Origin: a virus
Strand: one strand, 5' to 3'
Length of the DNA stretch: 22,819 bases
Virus record (IMG/VR): IMGVR_UViG_3300030098_004595
Location: 1-22,819 of that record
Part shown: one piece after another, positions 12,992 to 20,394 of the stretch
How positions within the stretch are numbered: the first letter of the stretch is position 1
Layout of the letters: the number at the start of each line of letters is the position of its first letter
The notes under the pieces: model-generated
Databases searched by the model: none
Told to the model about the DNA's origin: nothing
What the model saw: the letters and a program-made list of their open reading frames with translations, nothing else
Made by a program: the position numbers and the translations under genes

Positions 12992-13375
12992 ATGAAGAAA
13001 TACCAACAAGGTGATGTAGTATTATTAAAAGTAACTAAAAAGCAATTTGAACATCATGTATCAACTACATGGAGATGCGAAAAATATGATACTTCAGAAA
13101 ACAGTAGGCATGAACTTGCTCTTGGTGAAGAAACAGGGCATTGTCATGCAGTATATTTTGAAGATATGTTAGATGAAGCTGGAGTTACTGTATATAAGAC
13201 TAAGTGGTCAAATGACCCAACTCAATCTGCATCAGCAGTAGAAGTAAAAGAAGAGTCAGTAACTCTTAAACATGAAGAGCATAATCCTATAACATTACCT
13301 AAAGGGTTTTATATTCAACGTATTGTTAAAGAATACGACCCATTAACAGGAGTAATTAGAGGAGTAATTGACTAA
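12992..13375 (+). CDS. Conserved protein of a two-gene unit (GDV...GHxH...HEEH type), 127 aa
   Basis: It carries the pattern I associate with a bacterial and phage family of unknown role: YQQGDVVLLKV at the start, ALGEETGHCHAVYF near residue 45, and KHEEHNPITLPKGFYIQRIV followed by KEYDP near 90-114. The His residues in GHCH and HEEH could form a metal or catalytic site, but that is a guess. In bacteria such genes often sit beside a DUF6745-like gene; the next gene here ends with a similar region. ATG at 12992 follows AGGAGATAAATAAAA. TAA overlaps the next ATG (TAATG), so the pair is co-translated. Confidence 0.72.
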   Translation: MKKYQQGDVVLLKVTKKQFEHHVSTTWRCEKYDTSENSRHELALGEETGHCHAVYFEDMLDEAGVTVYKTKWSNDPTQSASAVEVKEESVTLKHEEHNPITLPKGFYIQRIVKEYDPLTGVIRGVID

Positions 13376-14352
13376 TGAAATTAAGAAATTCAGCAGATAA
13401 AGATTCTCAAAAGAATCTAATAGAATTTGCTAAAAATGCAAAAATAGGTGAAGCTTTAAATAGTAGAGGTGGATATGGTTATTCATATGAACAATTAACT
13501 TTTATTAAAACTGGTAAAAATAAAGTTCATCTATATATAAATGGTAATTGGAGTAGTAATATTGATAACGCAACTTATAAGCCAATAGCTAAAATTACAC
13601 CTGAGTATCTTCAAATCTTAGATGTAGGTTGGAGATCTACTGCAATATTTAGTATTGGGAATTTTGATAGTAATGGTGCAAAGTTACTACCAGTAAAGCC
13701 ATATTATAGATATCATGATAATTTTGTAGCTTGTTTAAATGGTAATTTCGTATATGAAAACAATATGAAAATAGACTGGGAAGGTAATTGCGTTAATATT
13801 ACTGCAAGGCAACAGAAAAGAACTGATAATGCTATAGAGAGAGTAAGACAAACAGTTAATGCAAAAGCTAGAGCAAGATATAAACAAGCAAAAGCTGATA
13901 GAGAGTATAGAAAGTATTCTGATGGTAAATTTCCAGATTGGAATGTATCAAATACTTTATTCATTAAGAATGCTCAAGTCAGACAAATGGCTATTGAAGA
14001 AATAGGTCTTGATAAAGTATTAGCTAAATTCCCTACTGAAGTAATTGATTCTGATATTGTAGATGGTAGATCATATGAGTTAGTTCAAATTAGTATTAAT
14101 GGATTACCTCATCAACCTTATCATACAACAGTTGCTACATATCTTAAGATGATAAATCCAAGTACAGGTGAATATCATTTAGAAGGAATACCTACTAAAG
14201 ATGATAATTCCTGGGATTATTGTCCTGAGCCAACAGTAATATGTGCATTAGCATGGAGAGATGGTGAAGTTACAATAGAGAAAAACTGGGATAAAAGTCC
14301 AGTAGAAGATATTGTTAAATGGAAATACACTAAACCTGAAGTCTTAACTTAA
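13375..14352 (+). CDS. DUF6745-like C-terminal domain protein, partner of 12992-13375, 325 aa
   Basis: The C-terminal 130 residues resemble DUF6745-type proteins. VRQMAIEEIGLDKVLAKFPT (about 200-220) is followed by a beta segment with GRSYELVQISI, and TYLKMINPSTGEYHLEGIPT near 265-285 corresponds to the family pattern of a conserved Pro/Ser-Thr-Gly and a His before VPP. Then comes CALAWRDGE. The N-terminal half is unlike anything I know, with a basic helical region (RARYKQAKADREYRK) near 165. It lies directly after its usual partner gene. Its role is unknown. A hairpin with a GAAA loop follows the stop. Confidence 0.65.
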   Translation: MKLRNSADKDSQKNLIEFAKNAKIGEALNSRGGYGYSYEQLTFIKTGKNKVHLYINGNWSSNIDNATYKPIAKITPEYLQILDVGWRSTAIFSIGNFDSNGAKLLPVKPYYRYHDNFVACLNGNFVYENNMKIDWEGNCVNITARQQKRTDNAIERVRQTVNAKARARYKQAKADREYRKYSDGKFPDWNVSNTLFIKNAQVRQMAIEEIGLDKVLAKFPTEVIDSDIVDGRSYELVQISINGLPHQPYHTTVATYLKMINPSTGEYHLEGIPTKDDNSWDYCPEPTVICALAWRDGEVTIEKNWDKSPVEDIVKWKYTKPEVLT

Positions 14353-14361
14353 CTTAAAATA

Positions 14362-14385
14362 GAGAGGGTGGGAAACTGCCCTCTC
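14362..14385 (+). other. GAAA-tetraloop hairpin after the DUF6745-like gene
   Basis: GAGAGGG (14362-14368) pairs with CCCTCTC (14379-14385). The stem continues with U-G, G-U and G-C to a GAAA loop (14372-14375), making about ten pairs. It begins 9 bases after the stop codon and is followed by ATAACAAAGG, not by a T-run. Possibly a processing or stability element that also exposes the next ribosome site. Confidence 0.6.
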
Positions 14386-14403
14386 ATAACAAAGGAATAT
14401 ATA

Positions 14404-14829
14404 ATGGGATTTGATTTACATAGCATTAAAAAATATCCTGCAGATGCACCTCAAATGACTGCAGATTATGACAAAGATAAAGAAAAATGGATGAAAGAAT
14501 ATGAAATAAAAGCTAAATATGATCAAGAAAATGGAATGTATTTTAGAAATAATATCTGGGGATGGAGACCTTTATGGAATTTTGTATGTGAAAATTGTGA
14601 TGATATATTGACTAAAGAAGATATGGAAATGGGTCATTTTAATGATGGTTATCGTATTGATAAAGATAAATCTTTAAAAATAGCTGAAAGATTAAATCAA
14701 TTGCTGTCTGATGGTACTGTAGAATTAGAACAAGCTGCATGGGATGATAAAGATTATCCATTTCATACTCAAAATGTAATTAATTTTGCTAAATTCTGTA
14801 AAAAATCAGAAGGATTTGAAATATTCTAA
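14404..14829 (+). CDS. Conserved phage hypothetical protein (MGFDL...FRNN.W.WRPLW type), 141 aa
   Basis: I chose ATG at 14404 with AAAGGAATATATA upstream; the longer frame from 14368 runs through the hairpin. The start MGFDLHSIKKY and the centre GMYFRNNIWGWRPLWNFVCE match a widespread phage hypothetical family with MGFD...YFRNN.W.WRPLW. A conserved HFNDGYRIDKDKSLKIAERL helix segment follows, as is usual. The role is unknown. It stands alone between two hairpin-containing gaps. Confidence 0.8.
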   Translation: MGFDLHSIKKYPADAPQMTADYDKDKEKWMKEYEIKAKYDQENGMYFRNNIWGWRPLWNFVCENCDDILTKEDMEMGHFNDGYRIDKDKSLKIAERLNQLLSDGTVELEQAAWDDKDYPFHTQNVINFAKFCKKSEGFEIF

Positions 14830-15013
14830 ACAATTACTCAATAAAGAGCCACAAGCAATTTGTATAAATACCTTAATATATGATATTTTAATTATTTTTT
14901 AAGTAGGGAATAGTTAAAATATTCATTCCAATATTAACTGGCTGTAAGTTGCAGTATAAAAACTACAAAAGTCTTGTGGCTATTGGGTAAAATATTAATA
15001 AGCAGGAGATAAA
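14830..15013 (+). ncRNA. Structured AT-rich gap bounded by a 9-bp inverted repeat
   Basis: AGCCACAAG 14847-14855 is the exact complement of CTTGTGGCT 14973-14981. Between them lie smaller inverted repeats (TTAAGTA with TACCTTAA, GAATA/TATTC near 14909-14925, ACTG/CAGT near 14937-14955). I see no gene. It may be a small RNA, a long leader for the genes from 15014, or an origin-like region; it is AT-rich and upstream of the replication genes. Confidence 0.45.
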
Positions 15014-15259
15014 ATGGAATTAACACGACATCAAATAAGTAATGAAATTGAACGAATTAAAGATAAAATTGATAAACAAGGATTAGTTGCAAATGAGAGA
15101 GATTTAGCTCATTTAGATAATTTAGAGCAATTATATGCTGAATCAATTAAAAAAGAAATAAATAAAAATCTTAAATCTATTTATGAACAGCGATGTGATC
15201 ATCCTTATAGGAAACAAGGATGCTGTGATACTTGTGGGAAAGATTTAATAGGAGAATAA
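15014..15259 (+). CDS. Helical protein with C-terminal cysteine cluster, 81 aa
   Basis: The first 60 residues are a charged helical hairpin or coiled coil (EIERIKDKIDKQGL, then DLAHLDNLEQLYAESIKKEI). The last 25 have a small zinc-like cluster, RCDHPYRKQGCCDTCGKDLI, with four cysteines and one histidine. ATG at 15014 follows AGCAGGAGATAAA. TAA overlaps the next ATG (TAATG). The function is unknown; the zinc cluster suggests nucleic-acid or protein contact. Confidence 0.68.
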   Translation: MELTRHQISNEIERIKDKIDKQGLVANERDLAHLDNLEQLYAESIKKEINKNLKSIYEQRCDHPYRKQGCCDTCGKDLIGE

Positions 15260-15393
15260 TGAAGAAGAAAAAGAAGTTTAATTTTGAATTAATGGAAAGT
15301 CAAGCAAGAAAAGCTATTAAAAAAGCTAAACAAAAAAGAAAACAAAGAAAAACTCTATACCCAGTTGGGTTTGAGTACAAGAAAGGAATGTAG
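15259..15393 (+). CDS. Very basic small protein, 44 aa
   Basis: I found this by hand. ATG at 15259 overlaps the preceding TAA. It reads MKKKKKFNFELMESQARKAI, then a Lys/Arg/Gln-rich helix (KKAKQKRKQRKTLY) and a short PVGFEYKKGM end. The charge suggests nucleic-acid binding. Its TAG directly abuts the next ATG. No family is recognised. Confidence 0.6.
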   Translation: MKKKKKFNFELMESQARKAIKKAKQKRKQRKTLYPVGFEYKKGM

Positions 15394-15693
15394 ATGTATT
15401 ATAATACCAATAATGAAATAGGCAATGATTTAAAAAAGTCTAAAAAGAAAGCAATCAGTCAAGATCAATTTATATTGGGGATATTTAATACCTGGAGAAC
15501 AAATGATGGTATGACTCCTTCAGAAATAGAGCATATATTAACTGATAGTTATGATGTAAACTGGCCACTTACAAGTATAAGAAGATCTATATCTACTTTA
15601 ACTGATTCTGGTAAGTTAACTAAAACCGATAAGTTACGTAAAGGTAAGTATAATAAAAATGAACATGTTTGGAAATTCAAAGGAGATAAATAA
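15394..15693 (+). CDS. Probable winged-helix DNA-binding protein, 99 aa
   Basis: The segment FILGIFNTWRTNDGMTPSEI, then VNWPLTSIRRSISTLTDSGK and LTKTDKLRKGKYNKNEHVWK, fits a winged helix: three helices (with TSIRRSISTLTDSGKL as recognition helix) and a basic wing. Similar small winged-helix proteins in phages act as early regulators or replication-origin factors. Which is true here is unknown. ATG at 15394 directly follows the previous stop and uses AAAGGA. The stop overlaps the next ATG. Placement before the Erf/SSB/primase block makes a replication-linked regulator attractive. Confidence 0.65.
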   Translation: MYYNTNNEIGNDLKKSKKKAISQDQFILGIFNTWRTNDGMTPSEIEHILTDSYDVNWPLTSIRRSISTLTDSGKLTKTDKLRKGKYNKNEHVWKFKGDK

Positions 15694-15956
15694 TGTTTAT
15701 TCAAGTAGGTGATACATGGGCAATTGCATCAGATGAGCATTGCTGGATGATTAAAAAATATGAACAGCCAAATACTACATATCCAGAAGGTAGATGGAAA
15801 GCTCAAACATTTCATTCAAAAATAGAGGATGCTATTAATAGTATGACTGCTAAACGTATTAGATTATCAGAAGCAACAACATTAGCTGATGCAATAAAAG
15901 ATGCTCAAGATATTAAAAAAGAGATCAAAGCAGTTTTTGATGATAAGTTAATATGA
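15693..15956 (+). CDS. Small conserved phage protein, 87 aa
   Basis: It starts MFIQVGDTWAIASDEHCWMI and continues with GRWKAQTFHSKIEDAINSMT, RIRLSEATTLADAIKDAQDI. This beta-hairpin then two-helix layout (W.I..D..CW...K...G.W....FHS....A) is like small phage families such as DUF5405-like proteins, whose role is not known. TAATG and ATGA couple it to both neighbours, so it is a member of the early translation chain. A firm name is not possible from sequence alone. Confidence 0.65.
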   Translation: MFIQVGDTWAIASDEHCWMIKKYEQPNTTYPEGRWKAQTFHSKIEDAINSMTAKRIRLSEATTLADAIKDAQDIKKEIKAVFDDKLI

Positions 15957-16111
15957 AAAAGAAAAAGCATTCATTTATAACCAAATTAGGAAATTATAAG
16001 GTGGTAGAAGTTAACTTTAGTAATAAAAAGGAACTTGATGAATATATAGATTATATGTCCAAAGAGGCTGAATATGAGAGATTAATTAGCTTGTATTCAT
16101 CGGATGATTAG
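15953..16111 (+). CDS. Hypothetical small protein, 52 aa
   Basis: I found this by hand. ATG at 15953 overlaps the previous TGA (ATGA). It reads MKKKKHSFITKLGNYKVVEV, then a strand and an acidic helix (DEYIDYMSKEAEYERLISLY). The end is SSDD. There is no separate ribosome site, so coupling is expected. No family is recognised. Confidence 0.6.
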   Translation: MKKKKHSFITKLGNYKVVEVNFSNKKELDEYIDYMSKEAEYERLISLYSSDD

Positions 16112-16145
16112 CTGTATATTTACATACCACATTGTATAACCCCAA

Positions 16146-16183
16146 GGGGTAATTGCTACACTATTCGTGATAGCGGTTGCCCC
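16146..16183 (+). terminator. Long GC-rich hairpin before the recombination genes
   Basis: GGGGTAATTGCTA (16146-16158) pairs with TAGCGGTTGCCCC (16171-16183) over 13 positions; three are G-U pairs, and the loop can add CAC/GTG. It is followed by TTAATTAT, a weak T-rich tail. It may terminate or attenuate transcription before 16212, or protect the downstream message. Confidence 0.5.
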
Positions 16184-16211
16184 TTAATTATCTCAAATAA
16201 AAAGGAAAAAG

Positions 16212-16688
16212 ATGTCAGAAGAAAAGACAACAAAGACAGTGGAAGATTATCTTCCTACTGAAAAAACAAAGACCCCAGAACTTCCTTGGCAATCTACTAC
16301 TATAAATAAGCTAGCTGAAGCATTAGCTAAAGCACAAGCTGAAATGACAATGGTAGAAGCTGAGAGTAGTAATCCATTCTTTAATAGTAAATATGCATCA
16401 TTATCTGCAGTACTAAAGACAGTACTTCCAGCTTTAAATAAGCATGGCTTAAGTGTTATTCAAGGTACTAGATATTGCACATATACTAATGGATTTTATG
16501 TAACTGTAACATTAATGCATGCATCTGGTCAATGGACTCGTAGTGAAATACGTATGCCTATTGGTAAGAAAGATGCACATGGTGTTGGTGCTGCCACTAC
16601 ATATGGTCGTAGATATTTATTATCTGCAATATGTGGTGTAGCACAAGAAGATGATGATGGCAATGGTGCCTTAAAACAAACAAGATAA
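16212..16688 (+). CDS. Erf-family single-strand annealing protein
   Basis: The ERF superfamily signature is clear: NPFFNSKYASLSAVLKTVLP near residue 54, KHGLSVIQGTRY near 77, then HGVGAATTYGRRYLLSAICG followed by VAQEDDDGNGAL near 125-155. These proteins form rings that anneal complementary single strands during phage recombination and genome circularisation or concatemer handling. The length of 158 is near that of short ERF members. ATG at 16212 follows AAAAGGAAAAAG. It is followed 11 bases later by the SSB-like gene. The first 20 residues are a polar tail. Confidence 0.93.
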   Translation: MSEEKTTKTVEDYLPTEKTKTPELPWQSTTINKLAEALAKAQAEMTMVEAESSNPFFNSKYASLSAVLKTVLPALNKHGLSVIQGTRYCTYTNGFYVTVTLMHASGQWTRSEIRMPIGKKDAHGVGAATTYGRRYLLSAICGVAQEDDDGNGALKQTR

Positions 16689-16699
16689 AGGATAAATAA

Positions 16700-17224
16700 A
16701 TGGCAAGAACACTAACATTACCTAAAAAAGGTACAGGGCTTTATACTGCTGGCTGGCATACAGCTACTATAAGTAAAGCAAAATATGGTACTTACAACGA
16801 TGCACAATATATTGATGTATGGTTTGATGGGTATGCAGAGAACTTTAATATGCGTGTATATGCTAAGAAAAGTAAAGATGGAGAAGAGTTTGCTATTGGT
16901 AATCTATTCCGCTTTGCAAATGCTGGTATTACAGATGCATTAGAAAGTGCCGAAGGGGAAACAGTAATTAAAATGGATGACAGTGCTGAAGCATTGACTG
17001 GAAAGACAGTAAACATTTTCCTCTATAAGGATGGTAAATATTCTCGTGTGTTACAAAAAGTAGCACCAGTAGAGTTTACTAATGTAGTAGAAACTATAAC
17101 AGAAAATGATGTTACATATCATAAAGGTGCTGCAGAAAAATTCTTCAAAGAATGGGTTGAGCCTAAGCTAACCAAAGAAACTGAAGAAGCTACTGAAACA
17201 GCTACTGAAGATGTTCCATTTTAA
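16700..17224 (+). CDS. SSB-like protein (DUF669-like) with acidic DVPF tail, 174 aa
   Basis: The protein begins MARTLTLPKKGTGLYTAGWH and has a beta-rich body that could be an OB-fold (QYIDVWFDGYAENFNMRVYA, KTVNIFLYKDGKYSRVLQKV). It ends in an acidic ATETATEDVPF tail. A C-terminal D-x-PF is the hallmark of bacterial and phage SSBs, used to bind replication partners. DUF669-type phage proteins in this position are similar. It lies between the Erf gene and the primase-helicase, as expected for a replication/recombination block. The OB-fold is inferred, not demonstrated. Confidence 0.7.
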   Translation: MARTLTLPKKGTGLYTAGWHTATISKAKYGTYNDAQYIDVWFDGYAENFNMRVYAKKSKDGEEFAIGNLFRFANAGITDALESAEGETVIKMDDSAEALTGKTVNIFLYKDGKYSRVLQKVAPVEFTNVVETITENDVTYHKGAAEKFFKEWVEPKLTKETEEATETATEDVPF

Positions 17225-17232
17225 ATAAAACT

Positions 17233-17261
17233 GCTAAGGGGGGCTATATGCCCCCTAAAGC
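17233..17261 (+). other. G5/C5 hairpin after the SSB-like gene
   Basis: GGGGGC (17239-17244) pairs with GCCCCC (17250-17255) over a TATAT loop, and GCT/AGC (17233-17235, 17259-17261) adds an outer stem. It starts 9 bases after the stop codon; no T-run follows. It resembles the other inter-gene hairpins of this region. Confidence 0.55.
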
Positions 17262-17278
17262 ATAATTAGGAGTTATAT

Positions 17279-19084
17279 ATGATTAAAGAATTTGCTTTCG
17301 GATTGGCGCAAAGACATTATTTTCAAGATGCATCAAAAATATGCCATTGGACTAATATAGATAAAGATACATATATGTCTTTATACGACTTTGATGAAAG
17401 TATAACAGATTATTTTAGCAAAAATAATAGTTTGTCTGGCTTTGATGGACTTGTTTATATGCCAGATGAATTTATATTAGATGTAGATGGAAAGGATAAA
17501 GATGATCTCGAAAATGCCAAACAAAAAACCGTTGGACTTACAATCCTTCTTGATGATCTTGGGATTCCTTATCGTCTTTATTTTAGTGGAAATAAAGGGT
17601 TTCATGTGGGAATACCATCTACCGCTTTTAGGTGGAAGCCTGATAGGAATCTCCATCTTAAGGTCAAAGATGCATTAACACATGCGGGAATATTTGAATA
17701 TGCGGATCCTTCTGTAACAGATAAAACAAGACTAATAAGAGTAATAAATACAAAAAATCTAAAAGCACAGTTATGGAAGATACCAATTACAAGACGTGAT
17801 TTAAATGCTGAAAATATATTAGAACATATGCAAAGCATTGCTAAGAAGCCAGGAGAAATAATAAACTTTGATTTAGAATGTGATCCTGTGTTTGATGTTA
17901 TGTCAAGAACTAAAAATAAAGAGGTTGCACCTACACCTGAGTTTATATCCCAAGGTAGACAACCTGATCCTGTTAATTACCCCTGTATTAATAGTATGCT
18001 ATCATCATTCCCTCAAGGAGAAAGACATGCTACAGCATTACGCCTATCTGCTTGGTTTAGATGGTTGTATCCTGAATCTATAGTAAGAAATATTATGGAG
18101 CAATGGAGACAACAAGTAGATGATGATAAAAAACCATTTACTGAAAAAGAAATGGAAAGTATAGTTAAAAGTGCATATGAAGCTCATGGTGGTCAAGGCA
18201 ATAAGTATGGATGTGCTGATACTATTATGGATAAGCATTGCAGTGAAACATGTAAGTTATATAAATCTAAGAAAAGTCAAAATGTAATGGATTCATCTGC
18301 TATGGAAACATCATTAATTAATTTCCTTAGTAGTAATATAAATCCATTAGACTTAGGAGATTTATATGGAGTAAATAGTTTTCCTATATATCCAGGTGAG
18401 GTTGTTATTATACAAGCTCCGCCTAAATCTATGAAAACTATGTTCTTACAGAATATTGTAAATGGATTTAAAAGACCTACATATTTCATAGAAATGGAAA
18501 TGTCTCCAAGACAAATCTGGTCTAGGTTTGTACAGATAGAAATGGGTTGGAATGAAGATCAGCTAAGAGAACATTATCAGCAAATGAAAAATGGAATGGA
18601 TAAAAGGTTTGAATGGTTGATGGTTGATTATTCAAGCCCTTATGCTAATGAATTAGATAAGAAAATATCAATGCTACCAGTTAAACCTGAAGTACTAGTT
18701 ATTGATCATATGGGATTATTTAAATCAAAGCATAGAGACCCTAATATGAAAACTGAAGAAGCATCTCAGGCTATGATGGAAGTTGCAGTTAGACATAATA
18801 TAATTGTATTTGCTGTATCTGAAATAACTAAAGGTGCATTCCATGAGGGGACTATGAATATAGCATCAGCTAAAGGTTCATTTAGAACTGCATATAATAC
18901 TAATAAACTATTGTCAGTTATACCAAGCAAAAGTGTAACTACTGGATTAATAGAAGAATTGCGTATTAGATGTGAGGCTAATAGAGAAAGAGAACATTTA
19001 GATTTGAAGTTAGAAGTAGTAAATAATAAACTAGTAGCAAATAACGAAACTGAAAAACTAATACATTTAGGGGAAAAATGGTAA
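17279..19084 (+). CDS. Primase-helicase (AEP/PrimPol domain plus RecA-like helicase), 601 aa
   Basis: Domains in order: an archaeo-eukaryotic primase-like region with FILDVDGKD (Asp68, Asp70) and YFSGNKGFHVGIP (His109) at residues 66-113; a helical PriCT-like region with RLSAWFRWLYPESIVRNIME near 262-290; a Cys/His cluster (CADTIMDKHCSETC) near 311-325; and a RecA/DnaB-type ATPase with IYPGEVVIIQAPPKSMKTMF near 370-390 and VLVIDHMGL near 471-479. The protein should synthesise primers and unwind DNA at the fork. The P-loop is unusual: the Gly before the Lys is Met (SMKT). ATG at 17279 follows AGGAG. It is followed directly by an overlapping gene. Confidence 0.88.
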   Translation: MIKEFAFGLAQRHYFQDASKICHWTNIDKDTYMSLYDFDESITDYFSKNNSLSGFDGLVYMPDEFILDVDGKDKDDLENAKQKTVGLTILLDDLGIPYRLYFSGNKGFHVGIPSTAFRWKPDRNLHLKVKDALTHAGIFEYADPSVTDKTRLIRVINTKNLKAQLWKIPITRRDLNAENILEHMQSIAKKPGEIINFDLECDPVFDVMSRTKNKEVAPTPEFISQGRQPDPVNYPCINSMLSSFPQGERHATALRLSAWFRWLYPESIVRNIMEQWRQQVDDDKKPFTEKEMESIVKSAYEAHGGQGNKYGCADTIMDKHCSETCKLYKSKKSQNVMDSSAMETSLINFLSSNINPLDLGDLYGVNSFPIYPGEVVIIQAPPKSMKTMFLQNIVNGFKRPTYFIEMEMSPRQIWSRFVQIEMGWNEDQLREHYQQMKNGMDKRFEWLMVDYSSPYANELDKKISMLPVKPEVLVIDHMGLFKSKHRDPNMKTEEASQAMMEVAVRHNIIVFAVSEITKGAFHEGTMNIASAKGSFRTAYNTNKLLSVIPSKSVTTGLIEELRIRCEANREREHLDLKLEVVNNKLVANNETEKLIHLGEKW

Positions 19085-19566
19085 TGAAGAAAAAACAATA
19101 TGATGAATTATTTGAGTATATGATAAATGAAGTAAAAGATACTCGCAATAGTGGGCAAAAAGAATATGCTCATGATGTTGATAATGTATTCGCAAACTTT
19201 GATAGAACTGCAGAATTATTAGATACAACAAGAGAAAAAGTTATGATGACATTCTTATTAAAGCATATTGATGGAGTGTCTGCATGGGTTAAGGGACATA
19301 AATCTCAACGTGAAAAAGTGCAAGGACGCATTAAAGATTTAATAGTTTACTTAACTTTAATGTGGGCTGCTGCAGATGAAAGCAATTATCATAAAGATAT
19401 GGATAAATTGTGGGATCAACAAGCAGGTGATATGGGATTTATAGGCATAGATGATACTGATTGTGATATAGAAGCTAAAACTGTTGGAACTGAAGGTAAT
19501 CATACTGTATTTAATCCAGAGACTGGAGAGGTTAAATACCAAACTGTTGGAGATGAAGTAGTATGA
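19078..19566 (+). CDS. Phage conserved helical protein, MazG/DUF1599-like pattern, 162 aa
   Basis: ATG at 19078 overlaps the primase-helicase stop by 7 bases; a second ATG at 19084 is possible. It has a helical pattern: YAHDVDNVFANFDRTAELLD near residue 29, VMMTFLLKHIDGVSAWVKGH near 55 and GRIKDLIVYLTLMWAAADES near 82. That resembles phage families related to the nucleotide-modification or MazG-like group (DUF1599, DUF6378), which may act on nucleotides. The metal-binding acidic residues of true MazG are not all visible. The last 60 residues are acidic and low in structure. The function is unproven. Confidence 0.6.
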   Translation: MVMKKKQYDELFEYMINEVKDTRNSGQKEYAHDVDNVFANFDRTAELLDTTREKVMMTFLLKHIDGVSAWVKGHKSQREKVQGRIKDLIVYLTLMWAAADESNYHKDMDKLWDQQAGDMGFIGIDDTDCDIEAKTVGTEGNHTVFNPETGEVKYQTVGDEVV

Positions 19567-19745
19567 GTCATAATAGAAGAGACAGAATAGGAGAGTATGC
19601 AGATTTTATGGATGATGTAATATTTTTTATGCATCAAAGTAGAGAACGCATGCTAGATTTAAATACTAGACTAGGTAAATTGGAGGATATAATTGAAGAA
19701 ATGGCAAAACTTCCTAAATCCAGAGTCAAAGAAGAGCCGCTTTAA
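19563..19745 (+). CDS. Small coiled-coil protein, 60 aa
   Basis: ATG at 19563 overlaps the preceding TGA (ATGA). It begins MSHNRRDRIGEYADFMDDVI and then has a long helical region (FFMHQSRERMLDLNTRLGKL, then EDIIEEMAKLPKSRVKEEPL) with heptad-like Leu/Met/Ile spacing, suggesting a dimeric coiled coil. The next gene begins inside it at 19693. The function is unknown. Confidence 0.62.
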   Translation: MSHNRRDRIGEYADFMDDVIFFMHQSRERMLDLNTRLGKLEDIIEEMAKLPKSRVKEEPL

Positions 19746-19914
19746 ATGTCAAATGTGTGGGACTGGTTGGATAAAGCCGGTCCCATATTACATTATAGGT
19801 ACACACCCAGCTATAGAAAAGCTTGTAGGGTATACTGAAAGAGAAGTATGCCTTAAATGTGTAAAGCGTGAGATGGGCTCAAAGAATAAACATAAAAAGG
19901 AATTTTTAGAATGA
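19693..19914 (+). CDS. Zinc-ribbon protein from a TTG start, 73 aa
   Basis: The TTG at 19693 follows GGAGGATATAA, the best ribosome site nearby; the first in-frame ATG (19753) would lose a key cysteine. It has two CxxC pairs, KCQMCGTGW near 18 and VCLKCVKREM near 52, with a hydrophobic segment between: a zinc-ribbon layout. A basic tail (KNKHKKEFLE) follows. It overlaps the preceding gene by 53 bases in another frame and the next start by 4 (ATGA). The role is unknown. Confidence 0.65.
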   Translation: MKKWQNFLNPESKKSRFKCQMCGTGWIKPVPYYIIGTHPAIEKLVGYTEREVCLKCVKREMGSKNKHKKEFLE

Positions 19915-20093
19915 AAGATGAATCAGCAATAAAAATGATAATAAATGAAAATAAATTATCTGTAGAAGATACAGATCACCCTATGAGTGAAACAACATAC
20001 TCTTATGTTAGCGGATGGATTGAAGCATTGGAATGGGTTTTGGGGGGAGAAATGGGAACAAATGAGGGGAGAGATGATGAACCAAATAAGTGA
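19911..20093 (+). CDS. Hypothetical small protein, 60 aa
   Basis: ATG at 19911 overlaps the preceding TGA. The sequence begins MKDESAIKMIINENKLSVED and continues with SYVSGWIEALEWVLGGEMGT and a polar end. A small helix-turn-helix shape is possible, but no known motif is recognised. The 3' end overlaps the next gene by 17 bases. Confidence 0.58.
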   Translation: MKDESAIKMIINENKLSVEDTDHPMSETTYSYVSGWIEALEWVLGGEMGTNEGRDDEPNK

Positions 20094-20394
20094 GTGCTGT
20101 GATGCTCCTTTGGTTTATCATATCTGGGAAAGGTCAGATAAATCGATAGGTTATGAACCTTGGGATTATTGTCCTAGCTGTCTTAAGCTTTGTGATAGTT
20201 ATGATCCTGAAGAAAAACAATCTAAATATAAATTAAATAAATTACTAGAAGGAGCAAATAATGGAACCATTGCAAGGGCACTTAAAAGGCTTTCCGAAGA
20301 ATGTGATTTTGGACGAAGAAACAATGTTAAGCATAGCACGTATGATTGCGTACGTGACGGTTTTCTCTACGCACCGAACGAGCAGCCCAGCTGA
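20077..20394 (+). CDS. Zinc-ribbon protein with a possible overrun tail, 105 aa
   Basis: I chose ATG at 20077, six bases after GGGGA; ATG at 20074 is equally possible. It starts MNQISECCDAPLVYHIWERS and has CC near 7-8 and YEPWDYCPSCLKLCDSYDPE near 25-45, a zinc-ribbon pattern. The remaining part (after about residue 60) shares 134 bases with the next gene in a different frame and looks less structured. That region may be a run-over tail, or the protein may truly be longer. Confidence 0.55.
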   Translation: MNQISECCDAPLVYHIWERSDKSIGYEPWDYCPSCLKLCDSYDPEEKQSKYKLNKLLEGANNGTIARALKRLSEECDFGRRNNVKHSTYDCVRDGFLYAPNEQPS

